Source of the DNA: Verrucomicrobiota bacterium | Lineage (GTDB): Bacteria > Verrucomicrobiota > Verrucomicrobiia > Verrucomicrobiales > Akkermansiaceae | Assembly (NCBI GenBank): GCA_026397695.1 | Contig: JAPLUJ010000279.1 | Coordinates: forward strand, 2,740 to 13,345 | Length of the DNA: 10,606 bases | Direction of reading: 5' to 3' | Shown here: piece by piece, positions 1-6,743 of the stretch | Numbering within the stretch: position 1 is the first letter of the stretch | How the letters are laid out: each line of letters begins with the position of its first letter | Made by a program: the position numbers and the translations under genes | The notes under the pieces: model-generated | The model's input: only the letters and a program-made list of their open reading frames with translations | What the model was told of the DNA's origin: nothing | The model's database searches: none

Positions 1-623
1 GCATCGGGGCGGATGGTTTGCTGGTCGCAGGCGGGAGCTTCAAAGCCGGTGACCTGGGTGCGCGGGGCGGGTAGAGACAGAGTGATGTTTTCAATCGGGG
101 CGGTGACTTGGTCTTGGCGGTTGGCAACCGCCGCCACGGGGGCGATGCCGCCTTCGAGGGCGAGCAGCCATGGGCGGGTGCTGCGGGTGAAGACGGCTTC
201 CATGCGCTGGCGGTAAAACCAACGGGAAATGCTCGGCTGTCCGCCGACCACGGTGAGGCCGGTGATGTGGGTATCGGCGTGACCACCTAGCCGATGGGCC
301 ACGCCGGGCAACACGCGGTTCCAACGCGAGGTGGCCGGCGCGGTGACGAGAGTGGCGGCGGTGGCACGGCACAGGGCCTCGGCGGCGGCGGCATCGGTGG
401 CATATCGCGCCTGCGAGAACTGCCCCCCACTAACCGTTAGAATCCGCGCCGCGCCGCAGCCGGCGATGGCGGCGGCGGCCGGGCCGGTATTTTCACCGAC
501 CAAGCCGACGCTGAACGGGGTTTCCAGGGAGGCGGCGAGTTGCATGGTGGCGGACAGGGCTTCGAGGGCGGACTTGGCGAGAGTGCCATCGGGTTCGGGG
601 TGGGCGAGGAAGAGTGTGCTCAT
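1..623 (-). CDS. etfA: Electron transfer flavoprotein subunit alpha (partial, 3' end off window)
   Basis: Alpha subunit of the ETF heterodimer, which carries the redox-active FAD, takes electrons from acyl-CoA dehydrogenases and passes them to ETF-quinone oxidoreductase. The first 207 residues are visible from the ATG at 623; the C-terminal FAD domain lies beyond base 1. The visible part starts MSTLFLAHPEPDG and has the Rossmann-like alpha/beta pattern of ETF domain I, including an Ala-rich helix with GENTGPAAAAIAG and a segment GGQPSISRWFY resembling the alpha-subunit domain boundary. It lies 147 bases downstream of etfB on the same strand, with a heptamer foldback element between. No clear Shine-Dalgarno precedes the ATG. 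The subunit call rests on recognition of the fold plus the adjacent etfB and ETF-QO genes; sequence divergence makes it less certain than those. Confidence 0.85.
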   Translation of the reverse strand, partial: MSTLFLAHPEPDGTLAKSALEALSATMQLAASLETPFSVGLVGENTGPAAAAIAGCGAARILTVSGGQFSQARYATDAAAAEALCRATAATLVTAPATSRWNRVLPGVAHRLGGHADTHITGLTVVGGQPSISRWFYRQRMEAVFTRSTRPWLLALEGGIAPVAAVANRQDQVTAPIENITLSLPAPRTQVTGFEAPACDQQTIRPD

Positions 624-640
624 GGGATGCGAAGCAACAG

Positions 641-769
641 GTTATATGTTATAAGTTAGAAGTTATTAGAAAAAGACAGAAGAGGAGAAGACAGAAGACA
701 GAAGAAAAGAGGACGGATTCGATAATTATTATCTTCTGTCTTCTGTCTCCAAGTCTTCTGTCTCATCTC
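641..769. repeat. Heptamer foldback element A (GACAGAA type) between etfB and etfA
   Basis: The gap is a series of about 7-nt units. On the plus strand GACAGAA occurs at 675-681, 690-696 and 697-703, with an 8-nt unit GAGGAGAA at 682-689. The inverse unit TTCTGTC occurs at 734-740, 741-747 and 756-762, with an 8-nt unit TCCAAGTC at 748-755. The arms can pair: 16 bp, an 8x8 mismatch at the octamers, then 7 bp. The loop contains the palindrome GATAATTATTATC (721-733). The period continues on the outer side as GTTATAT, GTTATAA, GTTAGAA, GTTATTA (641-668). Read on the minus strand, the element starts immediately after the etfB stop codon, and its second arm is followed by T5, so it could act as a terminator, attenuator or mRNA-stabilising hairpin. 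Function is inference. Confidence 0.85.
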
Positions 770-770
770 T

Positions 771-1574
771 TTAAGCGCCCTTGATCCAGGCGACGATATC
801 GGCGGCGATTTGCGCGGGCGGGACATCCTTGATGATCTGGGTGGTGCGGGTCTGGGTGGGGAGGGTCACGGAGGTGAAAGTGATGTCGCCGGTGCCGACC
901 GGGGCAGGCTTGATCGTCTGCAGGGCCGCCATGATGCCGCGCATGTTAGACATGCCGACACGCGGGTTGTTGCTGGGTTCGGGGAGGTTGCCGGTGGCCC
1001 AGCCGATGACCACGGGCGGGGCGCTGCAGACGGAGACTTGATGTTTGCCGCCTTCGACACGCTCCATGATGCGCAGGCTGCCATCGGCCCCGATGGTGAG
1101 GGAATCGACGCCTTGGAATTGGTCGGTGATGGCGAGACGCTCACCTACGATCTGCATGGTAGCTCCGGCCCCACGGGAGGCGGATTCCCAACCGCCGAAA
1201 AGGAGGAGTTGCGACAGGTCGAGACCGGGGATGGCACTGATGGCATCGGCGAGGGCGGCGGCGGTTTCGGCGGCATCGGTGAAGCCGCCGGTCGGGCCGT
1301 CGAGGGCGATGAGTTCAAAGGGGACCTTCTGGGCGATGGTCATCATGACTTGTTGCAGTTTCGCTTTGGGGCCGAGGCTGACCAGCCATACTTTGCTGCC
1401 GGGATGGACGGTGGCGAGATTGGCGGCTTCGTACAGGGCATGACGCGCCCATGGATCTAGCGATGAGGGGAGCATCATTTCATTTTTCAGCGCGGGCCCG
1501 GCGGGGCCGGTGACGGGTTCGAGGGTTTGCAGGGGGTCGGGCACGAGGCTGCCGCAGACGATGATTTGGTACAT
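771..1574 (-). CDS. etfB: Electron transfer flavoprotein subunit beta
   Basis: Beta subunit of ETF, which binds AMP and carries the loop that docks onto partner dehydrogenases. The protein is 267 residues, near the usual 250-265. It begins MYQIIVCGSLVPDP, has an acidic/Ala-rich segment DGPTGGFTDAAETAAALADAI where beta subunits bind AMP, and ends with NNPRVGMSNMRGIMAA, matching the position of the family's recognition-loop segment (normally NxPRY-S-PxIMxA). I chose the ATG at 1574 because it gives the normal ETF-beta N-terminus. A start at 1718 is open, but would translate the heptamer element into a low-complexity leader with no family counterpart. It lies 207 bases downstream of ETF-QO and upstream of etfA. 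No convincing Shine-Dalgarno is seen. The sequence is divergent but the assignment is well supported by context. Confidence 0.9.
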   Translation of the reverse strand: MYQIIVCGSLVPDPLQTLEPVTGPAGPALKNEMMLPSSLDPWARHALYEAANLATVHPGSKVWLVSLGPKAKLQQVMMTIAQKVPFELIALDGPTGGFTDAAETAAALADAISAIPGLDLSQLLLFGGWESASRGAGATMQIVGERLAITDQFQGVDSLTIGADGSLRIMERVEGGKHQVSVCSAPPVVIGWATGNLPEPSNNPRVGMSNMRGIMAALQTIKPAPVGTGDITFTSVTLPTQTRTTQIIKDVPPAQIAADIVAWIKGA

Positions 1575-1623
1575 AAGGTTCAGATGACTGGAGGTTAGGG
1601 ACGCTTCAGGGAGAAGGGATGGA

Positions 1624-1776
1624 GACGCAAGACGCAAGACTCGAAGACGCAAGAAAAGAGGAAGAGAAGAGCAGGCATGCGGCGGAGCGTATTCCTGGAA
1701 ACATCTAACTGATGACACGCGGTTCTCTTCATCATCTTTTTCTTCTCTTGCGTCTTGTGTCTTGCAGTCTTGCGTC
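1624..1776. repeat. Heptamer foldback element B (GACGCAA type) between ETF-QO and etfB
   Basis: The left arm on the plus strand reads GACGCAA (1624-1630), GACGCAA (1631-1637), GACTCGAA (1638-1645), GACGCAA (1646-1652), then GAAAAGAGG. The right arm holds the inverse units TTGCGTC (1748-1754), TTGTGTC (1755-1761), TTGCAGTC (1762-1769), TTGCGTC (1770-1776). Each arm has four units totalling 29 nt, one of them an octamer. The outer 10 bases and inner 9 bases of the arms pair directly, and the middle pairs with a one-base offset. The ~95-nt space between has further GA-rich/CT-rich complementarity (AAGAGAA with TTCTCTT). On the minus strand the first arm begins 5 bases after the ETF-QO stop codon. 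It shares the string AAGAAAAGAGGA and the unit architecture with element A, but uses a different heptamer. Confidence 0.85.
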
Positions 1777-1781
1777 TTTTA

Positions 1782-3557
1782 TCAATTTTCCGCCGAATGC
1801 AGGCCGCCGGATCCGGCTTGGAAGGAGACCAGTGCGTGTTCGGGGTTATGGGGATGGGCTTTGGCGCAGTTCCAGAGGCAGGCACCGCAGTGGATACATT
1901 TCTCACGGTCGAAGACGGGGCGGCCGTTGTCGCTGGGGGTGATCGCCTGGCCGGAGCACATTTCCACACAGATTTTGCTATCGCAGGATTCGCACTCTAA
2001 TGGATAGAGGAAGACGACGTGGTCGGCGTAGCCGGGCGGGGCTTGGACTTTGCCACCCATGAGCAGGGCGTCCTGATGGGAAACCAACAATGCACCGTCG
2101 AACGGAATGGCCGGCCATCCGACGCGGTCCATGAGGATGCCGCTGGCGGCGATGCCTTTGGTATCGCAGTCCTTGCGGATGCGGGCAATTTCCTCGTTGG
2201 AAATACGACCCGCATAGTAGCTTTCGAGGCCGGGCACGCGGGCGTGCGGCGGGCTGGGGCGTCCGGGCATCGAGAGGACTCCGCGGGTGAGGCCGGTGAG
2301 CATGGTGCCGATGAGGCCCGGGACCACGCCACGTTGGAAGCCATCACGGGATTTTTCCGCGATGCGGCCGGCGGCATCGAGTTGGCTGGCACGGCGGCGT
2401 TTGACGTAGGTGGCGTCGAGGTTTTCCCGGCTGAATGGTTTGCCGGCGGTGAGCAGATCGATGACGGCACAGGCGAGTTGCACGCCGGTGGCCCATGCTT
2501 CATCGACGCCCGAGTTTGTTAGAACATTGGTGGAGCCGCTGCCTTCACCGATGCGGGCGAAGCCGTCGCCGGTGAGGAAGGGTTCGCCGCGGCGGCCGGA
2601 TTCCTGCAGGGATTTCGCGCCCCATGAGCGCAGGCGGCCGCCTTTGAGGTGGCGCCAGAGATATGGGTGCATCATCCAATGTTGGAGATAACGATAGGCG
2701 GTGCGGACCGGACTATCAAACCATGAGGGCACGAAAATACCGAGTGATGCCACACGGTCCGGATGGACGTAAAGAAAGCCGAAGATTTCCGGTTCGGGGA
2801 AGCCGATAGTGTGGAGCACGGTGCCGGGAGCGAGTTCGCAATGATCGGGTAGATCCACAACGAATTTCATGCCGAGCGCCCAATCGTGGAGGTGGTGGCC
2901 GTCCGGCACGCCGAAATGATCGTCGAGTTGTTGGCCGATGGCACCGACGGGGCCATCGGCGACCACGGTGAGCGGGGCGCGGACCTCCATGCCGGGGGTG
3001 AAACCTGCGGCGGGTTCGCCGTCCCGCGTGACGCCCTGGTCTGCCAATCTAACACCGGTGACGGCGTGATTTTCAATGATCGCTTCGCTGACGGGGGATC
3101 CGGGCCAGATTTGGACTGTGCCGGTGGCCATGAGTTGGTTGCCTACCCATTGGGTGAACTGGCCCATCGAGAGGACGAGGCCGCCGTGTTTATTGAGGAA
3201 CGACGGGGTCCATGGGAGTTCGATGGCATGGTGTTTTACGCCGAGGAAGCCACCGAGGGTACGGATTGTCCGATCAGCGGCACGCAGGATGAATGGGCGG
3301 CGGCTGGCGCCGACATGGTCTAACAGGTAGAGGATTTTTTCCGAGGTGACCGGGGCCGCCATCGGGATTTGTGCGGAGTCCAATTCGGGAAAGGATTCGC
3401 GCAGGCTTGAGGCCTGGGTGACGACACCCGAGACGCCGATGCCATCGGGGTTCATGGTGGCCGCCGCAAGGGTGGTTAGAAAACCGCCGGCTGCGGGGCC
3501 GAACCCGACGCACACAATATCTGCATCCATGCGCGGACGGTCGATGGGGTTGGTCAT
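1782..3557 (-). CDS. Electron transfer flavoprotein-quinone oxidoreductase (FixC-FixX fusion type)
   Basis: Membrane-associated FAD/Fe-S enzyme that moves electrons from reduced ETF to quinone. The protein has 591 residues, slightly longer than typical bacterial ETF-QO. An N-terminal FAD-binding motif GFGPAAGG lies at 18-25. A second flavin-contact region, GDGFARIGEG to NSGVDEAWATG, lies at about 330-358. A C-terminal ferredoxin domain carries Cys 522, 525, 530, 534 and Cys 554, 557, 560, 564 (CESCDSKIC-EMC and CIHCGACLWNC). Human ETF-QO and FixX use only four of these positions for one [4Fe-4S] cluster, so the extra cysteines are unusual. The ATG at 3557 is preceded by a weak CCACCTC-rich leader; Met10 (DADIVCVG) is an alternative start. 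It is first of the ETF-QO/etfB/etfA set, and the gene downstream is separated by foldback element B. Confidence 0.9.
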   Translation of the reverse strand: MTNPIDRPRMDADIVCVGFGPAAGGFLTTLAAATMNPDGIGVSGVVTQASSLRESFPELDSAQIPMAAPVTSEKILYLLDHVGASRRPFILRAADRTIRTLGGFLGVKHHAIELPWTPSFLNKHGGLVLSMGQFTQWVGNQLMATGTVQIWPGSPVSEAIIENHAVTGVRLADQGVTRDGEPAAGFTPGMEVRAPLTVVADGPVGAIGQQLDDHFGVPDGHHLHDWALGMKFVVDLPDHCELAPGTVLHTIGFPEPEIFGFLYVHPDRVASLGIFVPSWFDSPVRTAYRYLQHWMMHPYLWRHLKGGRLRSWGAKSLQESGRRGEPFLTGDGFARIGEGSGSTNVLTNSGVDEAWATGVQLACAVIDLLTAGKPFSRENLDATYVKRRRASQLDAAGRIAEKSRDGFQRGVVPGLIGTMLTGLTRGVLSMPGRPSPPHARVPGLESYYAGRISNEEIARIRKDCDTKGIAASGILMDRVGWPAIPFDGALLVSHQDALLMGGKVQAPPGYADHVVFLYPLECESCDSKICVEMCSGQAITPSDNGRPVFDREKCIHCGACLWNCAKAHPHNPEHALVSFQAGSGGLHSAEN

Positions 3558-3652
3558 GGGCGGATGAGGTGGAATTAAGAGCTAAGGGGTGAAAGACAGT
3601 AAACGTTGAAACAGCATATGGCAGATAGAACTCACGCAAGGCTTGCGGGCGG

Positions 3653-3681
3653 AAAATAGGGATCCGCAGATGGCAAGGCAA
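3653..3681 (-). promoter_or_regulatory. Candidate promoter for the ETF-QO/etfBA set
   Basis: On the minus strand TTGCCT (3681-3676) is followed after exactly 17 bases by TATTTT (3658-3653); each hexamer matches the sigma-70 consensus at 4 of 6 positions. Transcription would start near 3646 and leave a leader of about 90 bases before the ATG at 3557. An inverted repeat CGCAAG-G-CTTGCG (3635-3647) falls at the predicted start and could be an operator. This is a pattern match only. Confidence 0.35.
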
Positions 3682-3689
3682 GCCAAGTT

Positions 3690-3706
3690 CCGGGCGGATC
3701 GCCCGG
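3690..3706. other. GC-rich hairpin in the gap between vapC and ETF-QO
   Basis: CCGGGCG and CGCCCGG form a perfect 7-bp stem with a 3-base loop in the 238-base gap at 3558-3795. It has no T-tract on either strand, so it is not a canonical intrinsic terminator. A smaller hairpin GCGCC-GCA-GGCGC lies at 3746-3758. I see no coding potential or RNA gene in this gap. The hairpins may separate vapBC transcription from the ETF genes, but that is a guess. Confidence 0.4.
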
Positions 3707-3795
3707 CGGCGTGACGCATTGCACCGTAATCAATGGCACAGGTCTGCGCCGCAGGCGCTCTGGCAGCGGGGGGGTGACATCGGCGGGGTGGAGCA

Positions 3796-4224
3796 TCATC
3801 CGTCTTGTAACACGAGGTGGAAATGGCGTCTTCCGGCAAAGCGGAAGGTGCGGAATCCCCGTTCGTCGAGGGTAAGGATATGCGGAGTTCCGAGGCGTTC
3901 CGCCAGCAGCACCAGAGTGGCGTCGGCAAAATCCATGGGCGCATCGGCATAGCGAGCCATCAGTGCGACCACCGCTTCGAGCCGTAGCGGGGCGAAAATG
4001 TCTTCGATATGAATAGGTCCCTTGGCCAGAAGTCCTGCCAGTGCCCCGGCGCCACCGGCGACGGAGCGGAGGAAATGCATGGCTTCGGTGACGACCGCAC
4101 CCGTGGTGTGAAACCTCCCGCTCAATGGCAGCCACGCCTCACGCACCTGCGCATGGGCAGGGTCGTTCCGATCCAGCAACGCGACCAACGCTCCGGTATC
4201 GACGAGATAGAAGCCGGGTTTCAT
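3796..4224 (-). CDS. vapC: PIN-domain toxin of a VapBC-type toxin-antitoxin module
   Basis: Predicted Mg2+-dependent ribonuclease toxin of 142 residues, the usual VapC size. The PIN-domain acidic residues are visible: Asp9 in YLVDTGALVALLD, Glu47 in VVTEAMHFL, Asp98 and Asp101 in MDFADATLVLLAE, and Asp120 in LTLDERGF. All catalytic positions appear intact, so the toxin should be active. Its ATG (4224-4222) overlaps the TGA stop of the antitoxin gene (4223-4221) as ATGA, which implies translational coupling with antitoxin first. RNA target specificity (tRNA or rRNA cleavage in characterised family members) cannot be told from sequence. The module sits between the acyl-CoA dehydrogenase gene and ETF-QO, genes that would be expected to work together. 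Confidence 0.9.
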   Translation of the reverse strand: MKPGFYLVDTGALVALLDRNDPAHAQVREAWLPLSGRFHTTGAVVTEAMHFLRSVAGGAGALAGLLAKGPIHIEDIFAPLRLEAVVALMARYADAPMDFADATLVLLAERLGTPHILTLDERGFRTFRFAGRRHFHLVLQDG

Positions 4225-4469
4225 TTCGGTCGCCAGTTGTTGCGCTTGATAGCGTCGCGGAACGGGTCCGGTGTGGCGGCTTGTTCCGGGGTGGAAGCCA
4301 GGCAGCCGGCAAAGGCGGCCGCCCGCGTGCCAAACGGAAGCTGCCCAAGCTCCCGCGCCAGCAGGTCGCGGACGAGTTCGGATTCGGACTTGTTCAGTCG
4401 CTCAGCGGTCTCCTTCAAGGCGACGCGCTGGGGCTGGGGTAGGCGAATGGTAAGCGTGGAAGTGTGCAT
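4221..4469 (-). CDS. vapB: Ribbon-helix-helix antitoxin of the VapBC-type module
   Basis: 82-residue protein with an N-terminal ribbon-helix-helix (CopG/Arc-like) DNA-binding domain at about residues 4-42 (LTIRLPQPQRVALKETAERL, then helix 2 SESELVRDLLARELG). The C-terminal tail, rich in Ala, Pro and charged residues, would wrap the toxin. The ATG at 4469 was chosen because the predicted beta-strand LTIRL then begins at residue 6, as is normal. A longer start at 4553 would add a Cys-rich segment and read through the operator-like palindrome. The stop overlaps the vapC start. The protein probably represses its own promoter together with VapC. Confidence 0.85.
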   Translation of the reverse strand: MHTSTLTIRLPQPQRVALKETAERLNKSESELVRDLLARELGQLPFGTRAAAFAGCLASTPEQAATPDPFRDAIKRNNWRPK

Positions 4470-4476
4470 GGCCGAA

Positions 4477-4490
4477 GCATGGCACCATGC
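4477..4490. promoter_or_regulatory. Palindrome upstream of vapB, likely autoregulatory operator
   Basis: GCATGG-CA-CCATGC is a perfect 6+2+6 inverted repeat lying 8-21 bases upstream of the antitoxin ATG. Next to it the 9-mer ATGCAAGAC is repeated directly at 4487-4495 and 4499-4507, 12 bases apart. RHH antitoxins typically bind short palindromes at this position, so this is a good candidate for VapB/VapBC binding. No clear -10/-35 pair was recognised. The rest of the 154-base gap to the upstream gene includes only a minor dyad, TGGCA-AACTA-TGCCA (4579-4593). Confidence 0.5.
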
Positions 4491-4623
4491 AAGACGGAAT
4501 GCAAGACATGAATCCGAGCGGGGGCAACAGGTGGGGCACTCACACCCTAACACACCAAGCGTTGAGTTCGCTCGCGCGTGGCAAACTATGCCAAGTTCTG
4601 GTCTGCCGTCTCCTATCCTTTTC

Positions 4624-6567
4624 TCAAACCGGATAATCGAGGGCTTCCGGGATCATCACGGTGGTTAGAGCGTTGGCGGCGCGGTCTTTGGCAAGGCGGA
4701 AGCCGTGCAGACCGACATCGAGTTGCGAGCGCATGCTGATGAACGACTGCAAGTGGCTGGCCTCCGGGTCGGCGGCGTGGTCACTGCAACAACATGTGCA
4801 GGCGGGCTGCGGGTGATAGCCGAAGAAGAGTTCGCTGCAAATGCGGGCGGTTTCCCCGACAGCGCGGGCGGCCTGGACATGGCAAGGCGAGCGTGCCGGG
4901 GAGTTCCTCGGTGACCGAGGGATCACCGGCAGCGGATTTTCCGAGTTCCACCACATCAAGGATTTGCTGACGTGAGGCGAGGAGCCAGCACAGCGCATCG
5001 GTGAGCGGGAAGGTGACGCCCTGGCGGTTGGATTGATAGAGTTTGGTGCCATTGGCATCGGTGGTGTTCTGCATGTAGCGGACGGTCCACAGCCATAATT
5101 CCATAGCGGCAGCGATGGCGCTGGCACCGGTGCCGGGATGGCCGGCAGCGATGGTGTGGAGGTCCTGGATCCAGCCTTCAAACTGCATGATGAACAGTTG
5201 GTGGGTCATGGTGACGGAAAGTTGGCGGCGCTGGACGGCTTCCGGGCCTTCGTAGGTGGCTTCGAGCTGGGCATCCATCCACTTGTGAGGGAGGAAGCCG
5301 GGGCAGTCTTCGGTGATGCCGTAGCCGCCCATCAAGCTAACAGCTTCGCGCATGATGGTGGCCCCATAGCCGGTGTTCCAAAGTTTGCAGGCGGGGCACA
5401 GGACATTGGCCTGCACATCGAAGATGGCGTATCTTTGACGCGGTCGAGCGGATCGAGGCGGTCGAAGAGACGTGCGGTTTCAAAGCCGAGAGCGGCACCC
5501 GCCTCGCCGGTGGCCCAGATATCGACGAGGCGATGGAGGACATCTTGTTTGGTTTGGAGGCCGAGGTCGTAGCGGGGCGATCCGGGGCTGCCGGTTTCAC
5601 CGCCGCGGAACCGGGTGCGTTGATAGCGGATGATCGGCTCGATGGCGGAGAGCAGTTTGGCGGAGGTCATCAGGCCGACGGTGACGCGGGTGCGGCGGAA
5701 GACGGCTTCGATGATTTCGCTGTGGCTGAAGTTGGGGATGATCACGCCGTCTTTGACGGTGTAGCCGCCGATGATGCGCGATGCGGGGACGTTGAGGTTG
5801 AAAACAGGATCACAGGTGGAGGACAGTTGATGGACCATTTTGCGGGTCGGAACCCCGGCATCCCAGAGACCGGGATCGGATTTTTCGAGGATGACCATGC
5901 AACTCCCCTTGATGCGGGGATCGGCCGAATCGACGGCGGCGGTGACGACGTTGGCGAAGTCCATGTTGGTGATGAAACGTCCGCGTTTGTCGATGTTGAG
6001 AAGCGGTTCCTGACCGTCATCCCAACTGACGACGCGCATTTTGCCACTCAACATCCCGGTTTCCACGCCGACGAAGGGGATGGGTTCGGTGAGGGCAAAG
6101 GCGACGCGGGTGGGCACGCGGGCATCGCCGGGTGCGGGTGGACTGACCAGCGGCATGTAATGGGCGAATTGCTCGGGTGTGCCGCGTTCATGGATGGGCG
6201 CGACACCGAGATTGCTGGCAAGGCTGCAGGTGGCGGCCCCGGCATCGACCCACGAAAGTTCGAAAGCGACCAGGGCGAGGGCGAGGTTTTTCGGGCCTTC
6301 GATGAAGCCGCCGTGTTCCGGGTTGAGAAAAGCCGCGGTGATGCCGGATTCGTCGTAAATCGCGAGCAGGGCGTTTTTTTCCGCCGTCCACTCATGGGTA
6401 TTGCGTCCACCTTGGGCGACGAGACGGGCGATAGGACCACGCGCGACGGGACGCACGGATTGGATGATCATCGTCAGCTCGTAACGGTCGGCATAACGCC
6501 ACTGGAGTGCCCGGAGTTGGTCGGAAGGGAGTGTTTGAAGGGTGGGAACAGAGTCGGTGGCGGACAT
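4624..6567 (-). pseudogene. Large acyl-CoA dehydrogenase, broken by two frameshifts
   Basis: FAD enzyme that would oxidise an acyl-CoA and reduce ETF. It would have ~647 residues, well above the usual ~380, with a C-terminal extension as in AidB/DmdC-like large members. Frame 1 runs from the ATG at 6567 to a tract ending RLFDRLDPLDRVKD. At about 5426-5435 homology moves to another frame (AIFDVQANVLCPACKLWNTG, then MGGYGITEDCPGFL and TYEGPEAVQ, whose Glu at 5251-5249 is the probable catalytic base). At about 4876-4890 it moves back to frame 1 (CHVQAARAVGETARICSEL to the C-terminal MIPEALDYPV). The first lesion is a net -1, the second a net +1 or -2. Uncorrected, translation from 6567 stops at 5332, before the catalytic Glu. 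Neighbouring genes are intact, arguing for real decay, but sequencing error is not excluded. Confidence 0.8.
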
Positions 6568-6684
6568 GGTTGCGGGTGGAAACGATATTGATTTTCGCGC
6601 GCGATTGTGATGGTTTGGCAGCCGATGGCAAGCCTTTGGGTGAGGTGATTTTTGGGGGTTGCCGTCGGCTTGATCCTAGGGTAA

Positions 6685-6701
6685 GTCAGGGCCATCCTGA
6701 C
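6685..6701. promoter_or_regulatory. Operator-like dyad between the dehydrogenase and gltD-like gene
   Basis: GTCAGG-GCCAT-CCTGAC is a perfect 6-bp inverted repeat with a 5-base centre. It ends 9 bases before the TATAAT box at 6711 and covers where a -35 element for the plus-strand gene would lie. That hexamer (about 6688-6693) does not resemble TTGACA, as is common at activator-dependent promoters. The dyad is therefore a candidate binding site for a regulator of the divergent pair; the regulator is not in this window. Confidence 0.45.
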
Positions 6702-6707
6702 GCCATG

Positions 6708-6717
6708 CATTATAATG
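6708..6717. promoter_or_regulatory. Symmetric -10 element, possibly bidirectional
   Basis: CATTATAATG is a perfect 10-base palindrome, so a consensus TATAAT lies on both strands (plus 6711-6716; minus 6714-6709). On the plus strand a start near 6723 would give a leader of about 20 bases to the gltD-like ATG at 6744. On the minus strand the leader to the dehydrogenase ATG at 6567 would be about 135 bases. Neither direction has a good -35. Symmetric -10 boxes that fire both ways are known in bacteria; use here is inferred. Confidence 0.5.
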
Positions 6718-6743
6718 TGCGGGCAACGGGTTAAAGACAGGAC

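Noticed and set aside
641..769. CRISPR array
   Set aside because: Units are only 7-8 nt, contiguous, without spacers, and arranged as inverted arms.
810..1460. Plus-strand open frame of 216 codons opposite etfB
   Set aside because: Antisense shadow of a clear ETF beta gene, with low-complexity Gly/Asp composition.
1575..1718. Longer N-terminus for etfB starting at 1718
   Set aside because: It would translate part of the heptamer element into a Leu/Ser/Pro-rich leader absent from ETF beta proteins; the family N-terminus starts at 1574.
4624..5181. Separate small gene in the third reading segment of the dehydrogenase region
   Set aside because: Its C-terminal half continues the dehydrogenase homology and its N-terminal half is out-of-frame sequence; it is part of the broken gene.
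5533..6591. Long plus-strand open frame of 352 codons opposite the dehydrogenase
   Set aside because: It mirrors the acyl-CoA dehydrogenase codons, is Gly/Asp-rich as expected of an antisense frame in high-GC DNA, and resembles no family.
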